Assembly (NCBI GenBank): GCA_029245955.1
Contig: JAQWOH010000061.1
Location: forward strand, 1 to 36,398
Source of the DNA: Fuerstiella sp.
GTDB taxonomy: Bacteria > Planctomycetota > Planctomycetia > Planctomycetales > Planctomycetaceae
Direction: 5' to 3'
Length of the DNA stretch: 36,398 bases
How positions within the stretch are numbered: the stretch's first letter is position 1; each line of letters starts with the position of its first letter. A program made the position numbers and the translations under genes. This document shows, piece by piece, positions 1 to 8,955 of the stretch. The notes under the pieces were generated by a model. It saw only the letters and a program-made list of their open reading frames with translations, had not been told where the DNA came from and searched no databases.

Positions 1-1
1 C

Positions 2-592
2 CACGAAAAGATGAAGGCGCTGATCCACGGTTGGCGTAAAGTGTGGGACAACGACAGCATGCCTTTCGGCTTTGTCCAATTGGCACCGTACACCTATGGA
101 GGCGACCCAACTCGCCTGGCTGGAATCTGGGAAGCCCAAACTGCCACGCTAAAAGTCCCGCATACGGGTATGGCAGTCACCGTTGATGTCGCCAACCTCA
201 AAGACATCCATCCTCGAAATAAGCAGGACGTTGGCCGTCGGCTCGCATTGTGGGCGTTGTCCGAATCGTATGGACAAAAGGGAATTGTCTACTCGGGCCC
301 AATCTACAAATCGATGAAAGTCGAAGGCGGCAGAATTCGGGTCAGCTTCGATCATGTTGGTAGTGGTCTCGTCTCCCGTGACGACAAACCACTCAACTGG
401 TTCACGATTGCCGGTGACGACGGAAAATTCGTCGAAGCAACGGGGACGATCGACGGCCAGGATGTCCTGGTCACCGCAGAATCCGTGGCGAAGCCTACCG
501 CCGTCCGATTTGGCTGGAGTCAACTGGCTGAGCCGAATCTGTCCAACAAAGAGGGGCTCCCCGCTTCACCTTTCCGCACCGATTCGAACTAG
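2..592 (+). CDS. Sialate O-acetylesterase (SASA family), C-terminal part, cut by window edge
   Basis: The reading frame is open from base 2 with no stop before the window edge, so this is the 3' end of a longer gene; the ATG at 11 is internal. Residues such as LKDIHPRNKQDVGRRLALWAL match the C-terminal catalytic Asp-x-x-His region of SASA/SGNH sialate O-acetylesterases, where D and H complete the triad with a Ser that lies upstream of the window. The remaining ~110 residues form the small beta domain usual in the longer family members (FDHVGSGL, FTIAGDDGKF). Known members remove acetyl groups from sialic acid or other acetylated glycans, usually outside the cytoplasm. The downstream neighbour is a sulfatase remnant, which fits a glycan-degradation locus. 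Family call is firm; the substrate is unknown. Confidence 0.85.
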   Translation, partial: HEKMKALIHGWRKVWDNDSMPFGFVQLAPYTYGGDPTRLAGIWEAQTATLKVPHTGMAVTVDVANLKDIHPRNKQDVGRRLALWALSESYGQKGIVYSGPIYKSMKVEGGRIRVSFDHVGSGLVSRDDKPLNWFTIAGDDGKFVEATGTIDGQDVLVTAESVAKPTAVRFGWSQLAEPNLSNKEGLPASPFRTDSN

Positions 593-1267
593 GCTCTGTT
601 GAACAAATGAGAAACAGGTGTTGCGGAATAGTAATGACAAATGGCATCCTCCGCGGAAGGGACCCTTATCGAAACAATGCGCGCCGATTTTCGCGCGTTT
701 GGAATGACGCTACCTGTTTATGGGTAATGAGTTCCCGTTTTCCGAGACCCAGGTAGGGGTCATCGATCGGTCGGGATCCTGTTCGAACTCTCGTCAAAGC
801 GGTTAACAGCCATGATGCCAACTCACAGAATGAGTGGCGAGTACTCGCGCGGAAAAGTCCCATAGGTTGTGGGAAACAGCAGGGACAACAGCCATGCAGA
901 CCGAGATCAGCCAGGCTTTGAATCCTCGGTACTTACTGTCTCCCAGCCCAGTCACGGGCTACCCATCATGCGGGTAGATGTCACCAGATACAAGTTGGCC
1001 ACGGGAGTTCCCGGGCCGGATTGTGCGCTTGCGTGACCTGCCCGGCACCTGCCCCCTTAACCGCGACCAAGCCCCCCACACGATCACAACACATCCAGCG
1101 GATCCACTGACCTGCGCCCAGAATGGTCGATTCCGTCATTGCCCGACGCTTTCGATACCTTGCTATAACCTGCCGCGACCAGAGAACTTTGAGCGTATTG
1201 CTCAAAGTTCTCTTTCTTCTTTTCTGTTCCGTCACATTCGACCGTTTCCCACGCCTCCTGAGCTGTG
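593..1267. other. Intergenic stretch without a recognisable gene
   Basis: About 675 bases in which short open frames on both strands show no family resemblance. It contains a short inverted repeat near 950-965 (AGCCC/GGGCT) and the long perfect hairpin at 1181-1213 described separately. A T-loop-like GTTCGAAC near 781 is not accompanied by the rest of a tRNA. I see no further structure. Confidence 0.5.
1181..1224 (+). terminator. Strong hairpin with T-rich tail, probable intrinsic terminator
   Basis: AGAGAACTTTGAGC (1181-1194) and GCTCAAAGTTCTCT (1200-1213) form a perfect 14-bp stem with the 5-nt loop GTATT. It is followed by TTCTTCTTTT, so the terminator orientation is +. It lies about 590 bases past the esterase stop codon, too far to be its obvious terminator. 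It may therefore end a long 3' UTR or an unannotated non-coding transcript. Confidence 0.7.
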
Positions 1268-1669
1268 AGTTGAAGTGCGGCGGCAAACAGCCTCGAAATG
1301 CCGGACCTTCCAGCGTTACCGGATCAACATAAGGACGGCCGAAGCTTTGTCCCTGCTTTAAATACTGAAGACTACGATCGCGGACCGATCTACTGGCACT
1401 TTCCCCACGACAGCAATCACGGTTTCCAAAGCTCCAACGGCGCGATTCGTTTCGGGAGATACAAATTACTCGAGTACTATGAAAACGGAACGGTCCAGGT
1501 ATTAGCAGCAGGAATTGATCGCGATTCCCGTCGAGCTTCGACCAGAGACAGTGACCACAAGCCGTGGAATGAGCGTCGGGGCCAGCTGAACGCGTACCTT
1601 CGTCTCAGATGGACCACGCTTCAGTCATTGAGAAGCGACCTCCGGCAGATCGACGGTGGTAGTACTTGA
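1268..1669 (+). pseudogene. Sulfatase C-terminal remnant
   Basis: The frame opens just after a TGA at 1265-1267. From about 1298 to 1490 it reads like the end of a type I sulfatase: a DGRSFVPAL motif, then YWHFPHDSNHG, then GAIRFGRYKLLEYYENGTVQV, matching the usual DGxSLxPLL...LYWHYPH...AIRxGxWKLI pattern. After about 1490 the homology stops and the frame continues as unrelated sequence to 1669, so a frameshift or deletion removed the real C-terminus. The catalytic N-terminus with the C/S-x-P-x-R formylglycine site is absent. Family members hydrolyse sulfate esters on polysaccharides in the periplasm or outside the cell. This copy cannot be functional. Confidence 0.8.
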
Positions 1670-1672
1670 GCA

Positions 1673-1740
1673 TGCCCGTGCCGTAAATTGCGTGTTTCAC
1701 GGCGTTTTGAGTTCGGCGGAGTTTTTTTCACCCTACGGCC
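1673..1740 (-). mobile_element. IS-end repeat, copy A (outer half only)
   Basis: Shares with copies B (8757-8900), C (10707-10850) and D (32698-32840) a 44-base block at the same internal spacing, ending in TTCGGCGG, followed by a T-run and CCCTACGGCC. A hairpin GCCGT (1680-1684) / ACGGC (1699-1703) is present. The inner half, which in copies B and C leads to a transposase start on the minus strand, is missing here. It lies about 190 bases upstream of the PPC gene start. Confidence 0.7.
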
Positions 1741-1926
1741 TGCAGTTGAGTACTCACAAGAACAAAGTGGACCATTCCGTTTTGCCACGAACAATCTGGA
1801 TTGCCAGTGAATTCCGCAGACGTCGTGTGTATCCTATGAACTGTTCTGCAGTGACGAGACACTGAGATTCGTTCTGCAGTGACAATCCCGCCTTGTTCAA
1901 CTCGCCATTTCCGACCGCAGGACGCC

Positions 1927-4491
1927 ATGTCTCACGCTGCGTTTATCGGCAGTGTTTCGCAGCCTCGCCGAAGATTCTTTCTTCGTGCCGGAGCCGTTCC
2001 GCTTATTTGGCCGGTACTGGCTGTGTTGCTTTATTGTTCGATCTGCTCACGTGCATCGGCTCAGCAACTGGATAGCGTGTTTCCTGTGAGTGCGCAGGCA
2101 GGGACCTCGACGTCGATCGTTTTTGCGGGAAGTGGACTGGAAAACCTGTCGTCTGCCCGCTGCAACAGTCCGGGCCTGATCTTTCGCAAAACAAAAGACA
2201 ACGCATTTCTCGTGGACGTTGCCGCTGACACTCTGCCGGGGCTGTATGATGTACAGACCATCGGCTCAAACGGGGTGAGTTCAGTCCGAACATTCTGCGT
2301 CACCCGACAACCGCATATCGTCGAACAGGAACCGACTGAGCCGCAGACGATTCAGTCGGTCGCTCTTAACTGTGTGATCAGTGGACGCATTACGAAGGGT
2401 GACGTCGACAGTTATCGCTTCAGAGCAACCAAAGGTGATCGGTTGATCATCGAGTGCTGGGCCGACCGGGTGGATTCGTCATTGCGGGCCATGCTGGAAC
2501 TATTTGATAACGACGGAAGGCGTCTGGCCGTTAATCGAGGTTTCTTCGGCGTTGACCCCGTGATCACGTATGCGATTCCCGCCGACGGTGACTACATCGT
2601 CAAGCTGCATGACCTTGTTTACTCAGGCGGCGACAGCCACTTCTATCGCCTTGATGTCGGCACCGGTCCGCGCGTCGTGTTTTCTGTACCTCCGGTCGTT
2701 GAACGCGGCAGAACTACTGACGTGACACTGTACGGCTGGAATCTGCACACGTCCGAAAGTAATGCAGCCCGTGAAACCGGGGCGGGACGTGTACAAACGG
2801 CGTCGTCAGGCCCACCGCTGAAAGGTGTTCAGGCCGGCAGACCGCTGTCCTACGAATCAACGATCGTCCCTGTGACGGCACCAGCATCGCCGACGACATT
2901 ACGAGTACTCCGCAGTCCAGCGTCGCTGGCCGTCGCTGGCTTTCCGCATGACTTTGGCCGCGCGGATGTACCGATTCAGATCAGCGTATCTGACATCCCC
3001 GTCGTTTTGGAATACGACAATCATTCTAGCCGCACAGCACAGGTCATTGAGGTGCCGACTGAGGTTGCCGGTCAGCTGACGCGGGGGAATGAGCGTGATT
3101 GGTATGCAATCGATGCACGTTCCGGAGAGGTTCTTTATTTCGAAGCTTTTGGTCAACGAATCGATTCCCCTGTCGATCTCGACATTTCGATCCTCGATGC
3201 CCGTGGTGAAGTTGAGCTTGCTGCTTTTCATGATGACGTCGACAACATTGGCGGGTTGCGCTTCCCTTCGTCCCATCTTGATCCCGCCGGACGATGGGTG
3301 GCGCCGGCCGACGGGCGATACATGGTCACGATCCGCAATCTGATCGGAAGCATCGCGGGCGACCCACGCCGTGTTTACCGACTGAGCGTGCGACGTGAGG
3401 AACCGGACGCAGATCTCGTCGCGATCGCCGGTCAGTCAGCGTCTCCGGTTGGAGTTAACGTACCACGCGGTGGGCGTGCTGTGGTCGACGTGATGGCCTT
3501 CCGTCGCCGAGGCATGAACCGCTCACTTCGTGTTTCTGCTCGTAATCTGCCGCCGGGGGTGACCTGCTCTGATATCCGGCTGGGACCGAACGTCACGAAT
3601 GCTCCTCTCGTGCTGACCGCCGACGCCGGTGCAGATACGGTGATCACGACGCTTGATCTGTTGTGTCATGTTGACGCAGGCGCAGCAGCCATTGGTCGTC
3701 CGTTGCAGTACGGCACAATGATTCGCAGCGGGTTGCCCACGGGCAGCGGACGATTAATGGATGAATTGCCGGTGGCGGTCGCAGGCAATGCTCGACTTCG
3801 GATCACAGCCGATGGGCACGAACCGCGCCAGCATCAACTTTACGGAGAACTCAAGGTGCGACATTCTCCCGGCGGGATTCTTGACGTAGCTGTCCGCGTC
3901 GACCGAATCGCCGCTGAAGACAAGGTCTCTATCAGCCTCGTCGGTGTCGGATTACCGCCGCTGATCGTCAATCAGACGGCGACAATCCCCGCCGGCCGGG
4001 ACAAAGGTTACATAAGTTTCTATCTGCCACACTCATTGCCCGTTGGAACCTACTCGCTGGCGCTTCGTGCTGATACAAAGTTCCCGATTTCGGGCACGGA
4101 CAAGATGGAAGACGTCACGGTGTACAGCAACACGGTTACGTTCAAAGTGCACCCGCCTGCTTTTCGTATTGACCTGGACCTGACAGCACCGCGAAAAATA
4201 AAACGTGGGGAAATTGTAAAAGTCGGCTATGCAGCTCGTCGGATGAACGGATTTATTGGCAAAATCCATACAGAACTGGCGGCGCCCGGCACAGTAACAG
4301 ATGTCGGTCGACTTCGCGGGCGCGGTGTGAGTTCTACCGGTCAGGCGGAATCGGGTACAATTCAAATCATCGCGAATGAGGACGCGGAGTTAGGAATGCA
4401 TCCGTTCCTGAGACTCTATGGCGTCGGAGTCCTGGAGGACGAAGCCCTTTATCACGGAAGTTGTTTTCTTCCGATGGAGATCGTCGAGTGA
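1927..4491 (+). CDS. Secreted protein with PPC (pre-peptidase C-terminal-type) domains
   Basis: About 854 residues from the ATG at 1927, which has AGGA 4-7 bases upstream; an in-frame GTG at 1879 is possible but lies ahead of the signal peptide. The N-terminus has basic residues, a hydrophobic core (VLAVLLYCSICS) and an ASA|QQ cleavage site, so export is likely. A TIG/IPT-like domain follows (about 47-120), then a first PPC domain (about 150-240, GDVDSYRFRATKGD...DGDYIVKLHDL) and a second (about 380-490, NERDWYAIDARSGE...DGRYMVTIRNL). The C-terminal third is beta-rich and unrecognised. PPC domains are non-catalytic beta-sandwiches. The gene overlaps the next one by 4 bases, so the two are probably translated together. 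In planctomycetes such proteins typically precede PSD1/DUF1501 pairs; their function is unknown. Confidence 0.85.
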   Translation: MSHAAFIGSVSQPRRRFFLRAGAVPLIWPVLAVLLYCSICSRASAQQLDSVFPVSAQAGTSTSIVFAGSGLENLSSARCNSPGLIFRKTKDNAFLVDVAADTLPGLYDVQTIGSNGVSSVRTFCVTRQPHIVEQEPTEPQTIQSVALNCVISGRITKGDVDSYRFRATKGDRLIIECWADRVDSSLRAMLELFDNDGRRLAVNRGFFGVDPVITYAIPADGDYIVKLHDLVYSGGDSHFYRLDVGTGPRVVFSVPPVVERGRTTDVTLYGWNLHTSESNAARETGAGRVQTASSGPPLKGVQAGRPLSYESTIVPVTAPASPTTLRVLRSPASLAVAGFPHDFGRADVPIQISVSDIPVVLEYDNHSSRTAQVIEVPTEVAGQLTRGNERDWYAIDARSGEVLYFEAFGQRIDSPVDLDISILDARGEVELAAFHDDVDNIGGLRFPSSHLDPAGRWVAPADGRYMVTIRNLIGSIAGDPRRVYRLSVRREEPDADLVAIAGQSASPVGVNVPRGGRAVVDVMAFRRRGMNRSLRVSARNLPPGVTCSDIRLGPNVTNAPLVLTADAGADTVITTLDLLCHVDAGAAAIGRPLQYGTMIRSGLPTGSGRLMDELPVAVAGNARLRITADGHEPRQHQLYGELKVRHSPGGILDVAVRVDRIAAEDKVSISLVGVGLPPLIVNQTATIPAGRDKGYISFYLPHSLPVGTYSLALRADTKFPISGTDKMEDVTVYSNTVTFKVHPPAFRIDLDLTAPRKIKRGEIVKVGYAARRMNGFIGKIHTELAAPGTVTDVGRLRGRGVSSTGQAESGTIQIIANEDAELGMHPFLRLYGVGVLEDEALYHGSCFLPMEIVE

Positions 4492-6722
4492 TTCGCCACT
4501 GTCGGATAACCTTGATTGTTTTCGCCGCGATGTCGGCAGGAAACACGTTCGCGTGTGCCGAAGAGTCATCGCGGATTCGTTTCACAACGGACGTTGTGCC
4601 GGTGCTGACGAAACTTGGCTGCAACAGCGGCGGCTGCCATGGAAAGGCGACAGGTCAGAACGGGTTCAAGCTGTCGCTGTTGGGCTTCGAGCCGGAATTC
4701 GATTACCGGGCGATTGTCAAAGAAAGTCGCGGGCGTCGAATTCTTCCGGCGGCGCCTGAGCGAAGTCTGGTGCTGGTTAAAGCGACGAATCAAAAACCGC
4801 ATGGCGGAGGGCAGAGAACGCGCGTCGGCAGCGAAGAGTATAAAATCCTGAGACGCTGGATCGCCGATGGCGTGGTCGCTCCCGCAGCAGACGACCCTGT
4901 TGTCGAACGCATCACGATGTCGCCGCGTGAACAGGTGATGGAAAACCGGACCAGCGAGGCATTACTCGTCACGGCGCACTTTTCGGATGGAACATCACGA
5001 GACGTAACACGACAGGCGGTTTACGAATCGAATGAACCGGAGATCGCGTCGGTGCAATCAAACGGTCTGGTCAGGACACACGACAGAACCGGACTGTTTT
5101 CTGTGATGGTTCGTTACGGTGGCAGTATCGCGACTTTCCATGCCGCTGTGCCGTTGCAGGCAACTGGCCAGCCACAGAGTGAAACCGAAGCCACGCTGAA
5201 TTATCTGGAACAGAACCTGACGTCACCCGTGGAACAGTCTTTGATTCGGCAGTGGAGGCGACTTGGCATAACACCGTCAGAGCCGGCCGATGACGCAACG
5301 TTCCTGCGGCGAGTCTCTGTCGACATCTGCGGCACGCTGCCGACGCGAAAGGAAGTTGAAGATTACGTTGACGACACCGACACGGAAAAACGGAATCGCT
5401 TGATCGATCGGCTGCTGGACCGCCCCGAATATGCCAGTAACTTTGGTCTCAAGTGGGCTGACGTGCTGAGAAATCGCGGCAGTGGATATGCGACAGGTAA
5501 GCAGCGGCCCGGAACCGCATTGTTTTCCAGCTGGATCCGTGATTCGCTGGCCGCAAACAAACCGTACGATCAGTTTGTCGCTGAAATCATTACGGCCAGC
5601 GGTAACCAGAATGAAAATCCGCCGGCGATCTGGTACCGACAGGTACGAACGCAGCCCGACTACGTCGAATCCGTCGCGCAGGCGTTTCTTGGCGTGCGGA
5701 TTCAATGTGCGCAGTGTCATCATCATCCATTCGACCGCTGGAGCCAGGCTGATTATTACGGGTTGGCCGCAGTCTTCAGTCGCGTGGGCCGCAAAGGCGG
5801 TTTCGCGGATGCCGAAGTGCCCACCAATGAAGTCATCTATTTGAAGGACAGAGGCGAGGTCCTGCACCCGCGTAATGGCAGGCTGATGCGTCCCAAGGCG
5901 CTCGGTGGTCCTGAGTTCCAGCTGACTCGCTATGATGACCCGCGCCGCAGCCTGGCTCAGTGGATGGTGGCGCCTGACAATCCGTTTTTTGCTCGCACGA
6001 TGGTCAACCGCACATGGGCTCATTTTCATGGTCGCGGAATTATTCATCCCATTGACGACGCACGCGATTCTAATCCACCGACGAACCCGGAACTGCTGGA
6101 TGCTTTGGCGGCCGAGTTCGTTACCAGTGGTTATGACATCAAACACCTGATTCGCGTGATCTGTAATTCGTATTCCTACGGTCTGAAAGCGACGCCTAAC
6201 GACCTGAATGGCGATGACTCACAGACCTTCGCGAGATTCTACCCTCGGCGTCTGTCGGCCGAAGTGTTGCTGGATGGAATCAGCCAGGTCCTTGACGTAC
6301 CGACTCAGTTCGCAGGCGGACCCGGTTCCCTGCCGCCAGGGACTCGGGCGATCGATCTGCCTGATGAGAATGTTCCCGTGAGTTTTCTGGACGTCTTCGG
6401 ACGCCCCGCCAGAACGTCGTCGTGTGAATGCGAACGCGTCGACGCTCCCAGTCTGGCGCAGGCACTGACGTTGATTAACTCGGCCGAGATCCAGCGAAAA
6501 CTTACGGCGGAGACGGGATACGCTGCACAGCTGGCGGCCAACGAGCGAACACATGTGGAAAACTCAACAGATATCTTTCTGCGGTTGCTGGGCCGTGAAC
6601 CCGACAGGATGGAGTTGCAGGCCGGGACCGACTTCCTGAAGTCTGCGGAAGACCGGGGCGAAGCATATCGGTCGCTGTTGTGGTCCCTGCTCGCGACTAA
6701 TGAATTTTTGTTCAATCACTAA
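4488..6722 (+). CDS. PSD1-type protein: cytochrome-like, Ig-like, DUF1549 and DUF1553
   Basis: About 744 residues. I chose the GTG at 4488 because it overlaps the upstream TGA (GTGA), has GGAG 8-11 bases ahead, and leads directly into a signal peptide (ITLIVFAAMSAGNTFACA). The mature start carries LGCNSGGCHGKATGQ, the CX4CH motif of the planctomycete cytochrome-like domain. A Big_2-like Ig domain follows (DVTRQAVYESNEPEIASVQ), then DUF1549 with CAQCHHHPFDRW (CxxCH, possible haem site), then DUF1553 with PFFARTMVNRTWAHFHGRG and NPELLDALAAEF. Proteins of this set are exported and nearly always adjacent to a DUF1501 gene, as here. Their biochemical role is not established; redox or surface functions are proposed. 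The gene looks complete. Confidence 0.92.
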   Translation: MIRHCRITLIVFAAMSAGNTFACAEESSRIRFTTDVVPVLTKLGCNSGGCHGKATGQNGFKLSLLGFEPEFDYRAIVKESRGRRILPAAPERSLVLVKATNQKPHGGGQRTRVGSEEYKILRRWIADGVVAPAADDPVVERITMSPREQVMENRTSEALLVTAHFSDGTSRDVTRQAVYESNEPEIASVQSNGLVRTHDRTGLFSVMVRYGGSIATFHAAVPLQATGQPQSETEATLNYLEQNLTSPVEQSLIRQWRRLGITPSEPADDATFLRRVSVDICGTLPTRKEVEDYVDDTDTEKRNRLIDRLLDRPEYASNFGLKWADVLRNRGSGYATGKQRPGTALFSSWIRDSLAANKPYDQFVAEIITASGNQNENPPAIWYRQVRTQPDYVESVAQAFLGVRIQCAQCHHHPFDRWSQADYYGLAAVFSRVGRKGGFADAEVPTNEVIYLKDRGEVLHPRNGRLMRPKALGGPEFQLTRYDDPRRSLAQWMVAPDNPFFARTMVNRTWAHFHGRGIIHPIDDARDSNPPTNPELLDALAAEFVTSGYDIKHLIRVICNSYSYGLKATPNDLNGDDSQTFARFYPRRLSAEVLLDGISQVLDVPTQFAGGPGSLPPGTRAIDLPDENVPVSFLDVFGRPARTSSCECERVDAPSLAQALTLINSAEIQRKLTAETGYAAQLAANERTHVENSTDIFLRLLGREPDRMELQAGTDFLKSAEDRGEAYRSLLWSLLATNEFLFNH

Positions 6723-6737
6723 CTGACGGGGTATCCG

Positions 6738-8066
6738 ATGCTGCGTCTCGACGGAACTTCATTTCAAAACTGTGACGGTGTCACGCGGCGGAACTTTCTG
6801 CAGGTTGGTGCACCCGTCCTGGGGCTGAGCCTTGCCGGCCTGCTGCGGTCTGAATCCCAGGCCGCTGCACCGACCGCATCGCCCAGCAAAAAGTCAATCA
6901 TCGTCTTCTGGACTCACGGCGGCATGAGCCAGCAGGACACGTATGATATGAAGCCGGAAGCGCCGGCTGAGTATCGCGGGATGTACACGCCTATCGAGAC
7001 AACTGTTCCCGGAATCATCGTTGGGGAACGGTTTCCGCAGCAGGCGAAGATCATGCATCATCTGTCGCAGGTCCGATCGGTGCATCACGACAATGGGATT
7101 CACGCACCGTCAGCCCACTGGATGCAGACCGGACATTTCGGGCCAACGCTGGCTCGGATCGGTCAACAGCATCCATCCTTTGGGTCTGTCATTTCACGAT
7201 CTCTGGGCCCACAACAACCACAAATGCCGGCGTACGTGGCGGTCCCCAAAGCCGAAGCGTTTGGCTACCAGCGAGCACACTACCTGGGAAAGGCGTACAA
7301 TCCGTTCGACGTTGGAGCGGACCCCAACGGAAAAGATTTCAAAGTTCCCAATCTGTCACTGCCTGGCGACTTAAAGCTGACCAGCATTAACACTCGACGC
7401 AGGCTACTGACCCAGTTCGATACGATCCGCCGCGACATCGACCGCAGTGGTGTGATGGACGGACTGGACACATTCAAGGCACAGGCACTCGAAATGGTCG
7501 CCGGCGACCACGTCCGTGAGGCGTTTGATATTTCGCAGGAAGATCCCAAACTGCGCGACAGATACGGACGGCACCAATACGGGCAGAGCGCTCTGCTGGC
7601 TCGACGTCTGGTCGAAGCCGGCACACGTTGCGTGACCGTCAACACAGGCTATTGGGATCATCACGACAACATCGAAAGCGGACTGGAAGAGCATCTGCCT
7701 CCGCTCGACTGCGCGATTGGAGCCCTGGTCGAAGACCTTGTCGAACGAGACATGCTTGATGACGTGCTGATTTACTGCGCTGGCGAATTTGGTCGTATGC
7801 CGCTTATGAATGGGCACGCAGGCAGAGACCACTGGTCAAACTGTTTCACAGTGATGCTGGCAGGTGGCGGCATTCAGGGCGGTCGAGTTGTCGGAGCCAG
7901 TGAAAAATGGGGTGGCGGAGTCAAAGAACGTCTGACGTCACCGCTCGATGTCCTGGCCACAATTTATCAGACGCTCGGGATACCACTTGAAGTGCACTAC
8001 AAAGATTCAACCGGACGTCCCGTCAGCATCATTGACAGCGGTCGGCCGATTCACGAACTGCTGTAG
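6738..8066 (+). CDS. DUF1501 family protein with twin-arginine signal
   Basis: 442 residues starting at ATG 6738, 15 bases after the PSD1 stop. The N-terminus has VTRRNFLQVGAPVLGLSLAGLL, a twin-arginine (Tat) signal, so it is probably exported folded. The body shows DUF1501 hallmarks related to the alkaline-phosphatase/sulfatase fold: FWTHGGMSQQDTYDMKP, a conserved SVHHDNGIHAPSAHWMQTG, GYWDHHDNIE, and CAGEFGRMPLMNGHAGRDHW near the end. It closes the three-gene operon 1927-8066. The DUF1549/DUF1553-DUF1501 pair is a recurring planctomycete module whose substrate is unknown. The gene appears intact, in contrast to the decayed DUF1501 copy at 21876-22210. Confidence 0.92.
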   Translation: MLRLDGTSFQNCDGVTRRNFLQVGAPVLGLSLAGLLRSESQAAAPTASPSKKSIIVFWTHGGMSQQDTYDMKPEAPAEYRGMYTPIETTVPGIIVGERFPQQAKIMHHLSQVRSVHHDNGIHAPSAHWMQTGHFGPTLARIGQQHPSFGSVISRSLGPQQPQMPAYVAVPKAEAFGYQRAHYLGKAYNPFDVGADPNGKDFKVPNLSLPGDLKLTSINTRRRLLTQFDTIRRDIDRSGVMDGLDTFKAQALEMVAGDHVREAFDISQEDPKLRDRYGRHQYGQSALLARRLVEAGTRCVTVNTGYWDHHDNIESGLEEHLPPLDCAIGALVEDLVERDMLDDVLIYCAGEFGRMPLMNGHAGRDHWSNCFTVMLAGGGIQGGRVVGASEKWGGGVKERLTSPLDVLATIYQTLGIPLEVHYKDSTGRPVSIIDSGRPIHELL

Positions 8067-8255
8067 ATCACTACACGGAACGCGAACTGCGTCATTACAT
8101 CATTGTCCGTCGACGATGCTGGCGCTAAACAGTGCTGGCCACGTAGAGTCAAGAAACTCTGACGCCAGAAAAGCTGTTTGACAATCAGTTGTCAGCAAGC
8201 GAATTGAGTCACGATTTCGGCCGAACGTGGTTGAGACGATTGGACCACAGGCGAG
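8067..8255. other. Intergenic, no recognised gene
   Basis: Contains a weak inverted repeat AGAGT/ACTCT near 8146-8161. Nothing else can be supported. The inner edge of the transposase remnant begins at about 8256. Confidence 0.4.
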
Positions 8256-8766
8256 TCAATCGGTGTCTGTTTCAGCGGAGCGCGCACCTTCACCGCAGAA
8301 TGGCCACAGGTCGTGCAGTTCAATGCCGTGTGCCTTGAGCACATTGCCCACCGTGGAATCGCAGAAGTGGTAACCGATGTTCCTGACAGTTCCCTGAATG
8401 CGATCGTAGCCCCATGCGGCATGCTCTTTGGCGAAGCAAACAATCGCATCCACGACTTCGTGTCGTATGCGCGGGCGACCGGGCTTTCGCTTGCCACTGG
8501 GGTCGAACTTCTTCGCCACGAGTTCCCGCTGCCAGCGGAGGAGCGTATCTGACGTGACGATAGTCGTCAGTTCCTGCAGAGCTTTGCGGCCAATGGCATA
8601 AGCCTTCACCGCCAGTCACCGACACCGATCGTCGTCGAGCAGGAGACGCTTCCTGCGGAGCCTCGTTCTGTGCGTTCCGAAACTCAATGATCTGTTGCTG
8701 GCGGTGGTTGACCCCGCGGCAGAGTACGGCGAGCAGGATGTGCCAGGGCGTGAGCGGGAAAGACAT
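8256..8766 (-). pseudogene. Decayed rve-type transposase/integrase, N-terminal third
   Basis: On the minus strand an ATG at 8766 begins MSFPLTPWHILLAVLCRGVN and HRQQQIIEFRNAQNEA, the usual start of a planctomycete integrase-core transposase. The frame is then lost. In another frame, after an in-frame TGA, homology resumes as LAVKAYAIGRKALQEL, DTLLRWQRELVAKKFD, GKRKPGRPRIRHEVVD, AAWGYDRIQGTVRNIGYH and STVGNVLKAHGIE. These are the helix-turn-helix region that binds IS ends. The catalytic DDE core that should follow is missing; the frame runs into unrelated sequence and stops at 8256. A frameshift, a stop and a 3' truncation make it non-functional. I cannot assign the IS family. Confidence 0.85.
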
Positions 8767-8900
8767 ATTCGGCGCCGAAAATCGTCAGTTTCCGCGGCAG
8801 ACGGATGAAATCAAGCGGCTGAGATGCGAGACTCCGGCGTGCCGTAGATCCCTTGTTTCACGGCGTTTTAAGTTCGGCGGAGTTTTTTGACCCAACGGGT
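8757..8900 (-). mobile_element. IS-end repeat, copy B (transposase leader)
   Basis: About 144 bases lying between the transposase start codon (8766, minus strand) and the presumed outer IS end near 8900. Parts in order on the + strand: a palindrome ATTCGGCGCCGAA (8767-8779), a CTGAGATGCGAGACTC block (8819-8834), a hairpin GCCGT (8841-8845) / ACGGC (8860-8864), the TTCGGCGG core (8873-8880), then GTTTTTTGACCCAACGGG. It is the only copy still joined to an extended transposase remnant, which is how the repeat family can be identified. It ends about 55 bases before the start of the SpoIIAA-like gene. Confidence 0.8.
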
Positions 8901-8955
8901 AAGAAAGCCGGAACATTCGGTCATCCGCACTTCAGACTTAATAGAGAGGTCCAGC

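Noticed and set aside
760..800. GTTCGAAC resembling a tRNA T-loop
   Set aside because: No D-loop, anticodon arm or acceptor stem can be assembled around it on either strand.
5277..6146. Long minus-strand frame (289 codons) opposite the PSD1 gene
   Set aside because: It is antisense to strongly supported DUF1549/DUF1553 coding sequence and resembles no family.
8819..8834. CTGAGATG in the repeat suggested a TPP riboswitch (THI box)
   Set aside because: The matching second THI-box half (CTGATCTGGATAATGCCAGCG-type) is absent from all copies, and the downstream genes have no thiamine connection. The block is part of the IS-end repeat.
8800..8834. GAAA...CTGAnATGnGA pattern suggested a hammerhead ribozyme core
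   Set aside because: The required CUGAUGA is not intact, the three stems cannot be drawn, and no cleavage triplet is in place.
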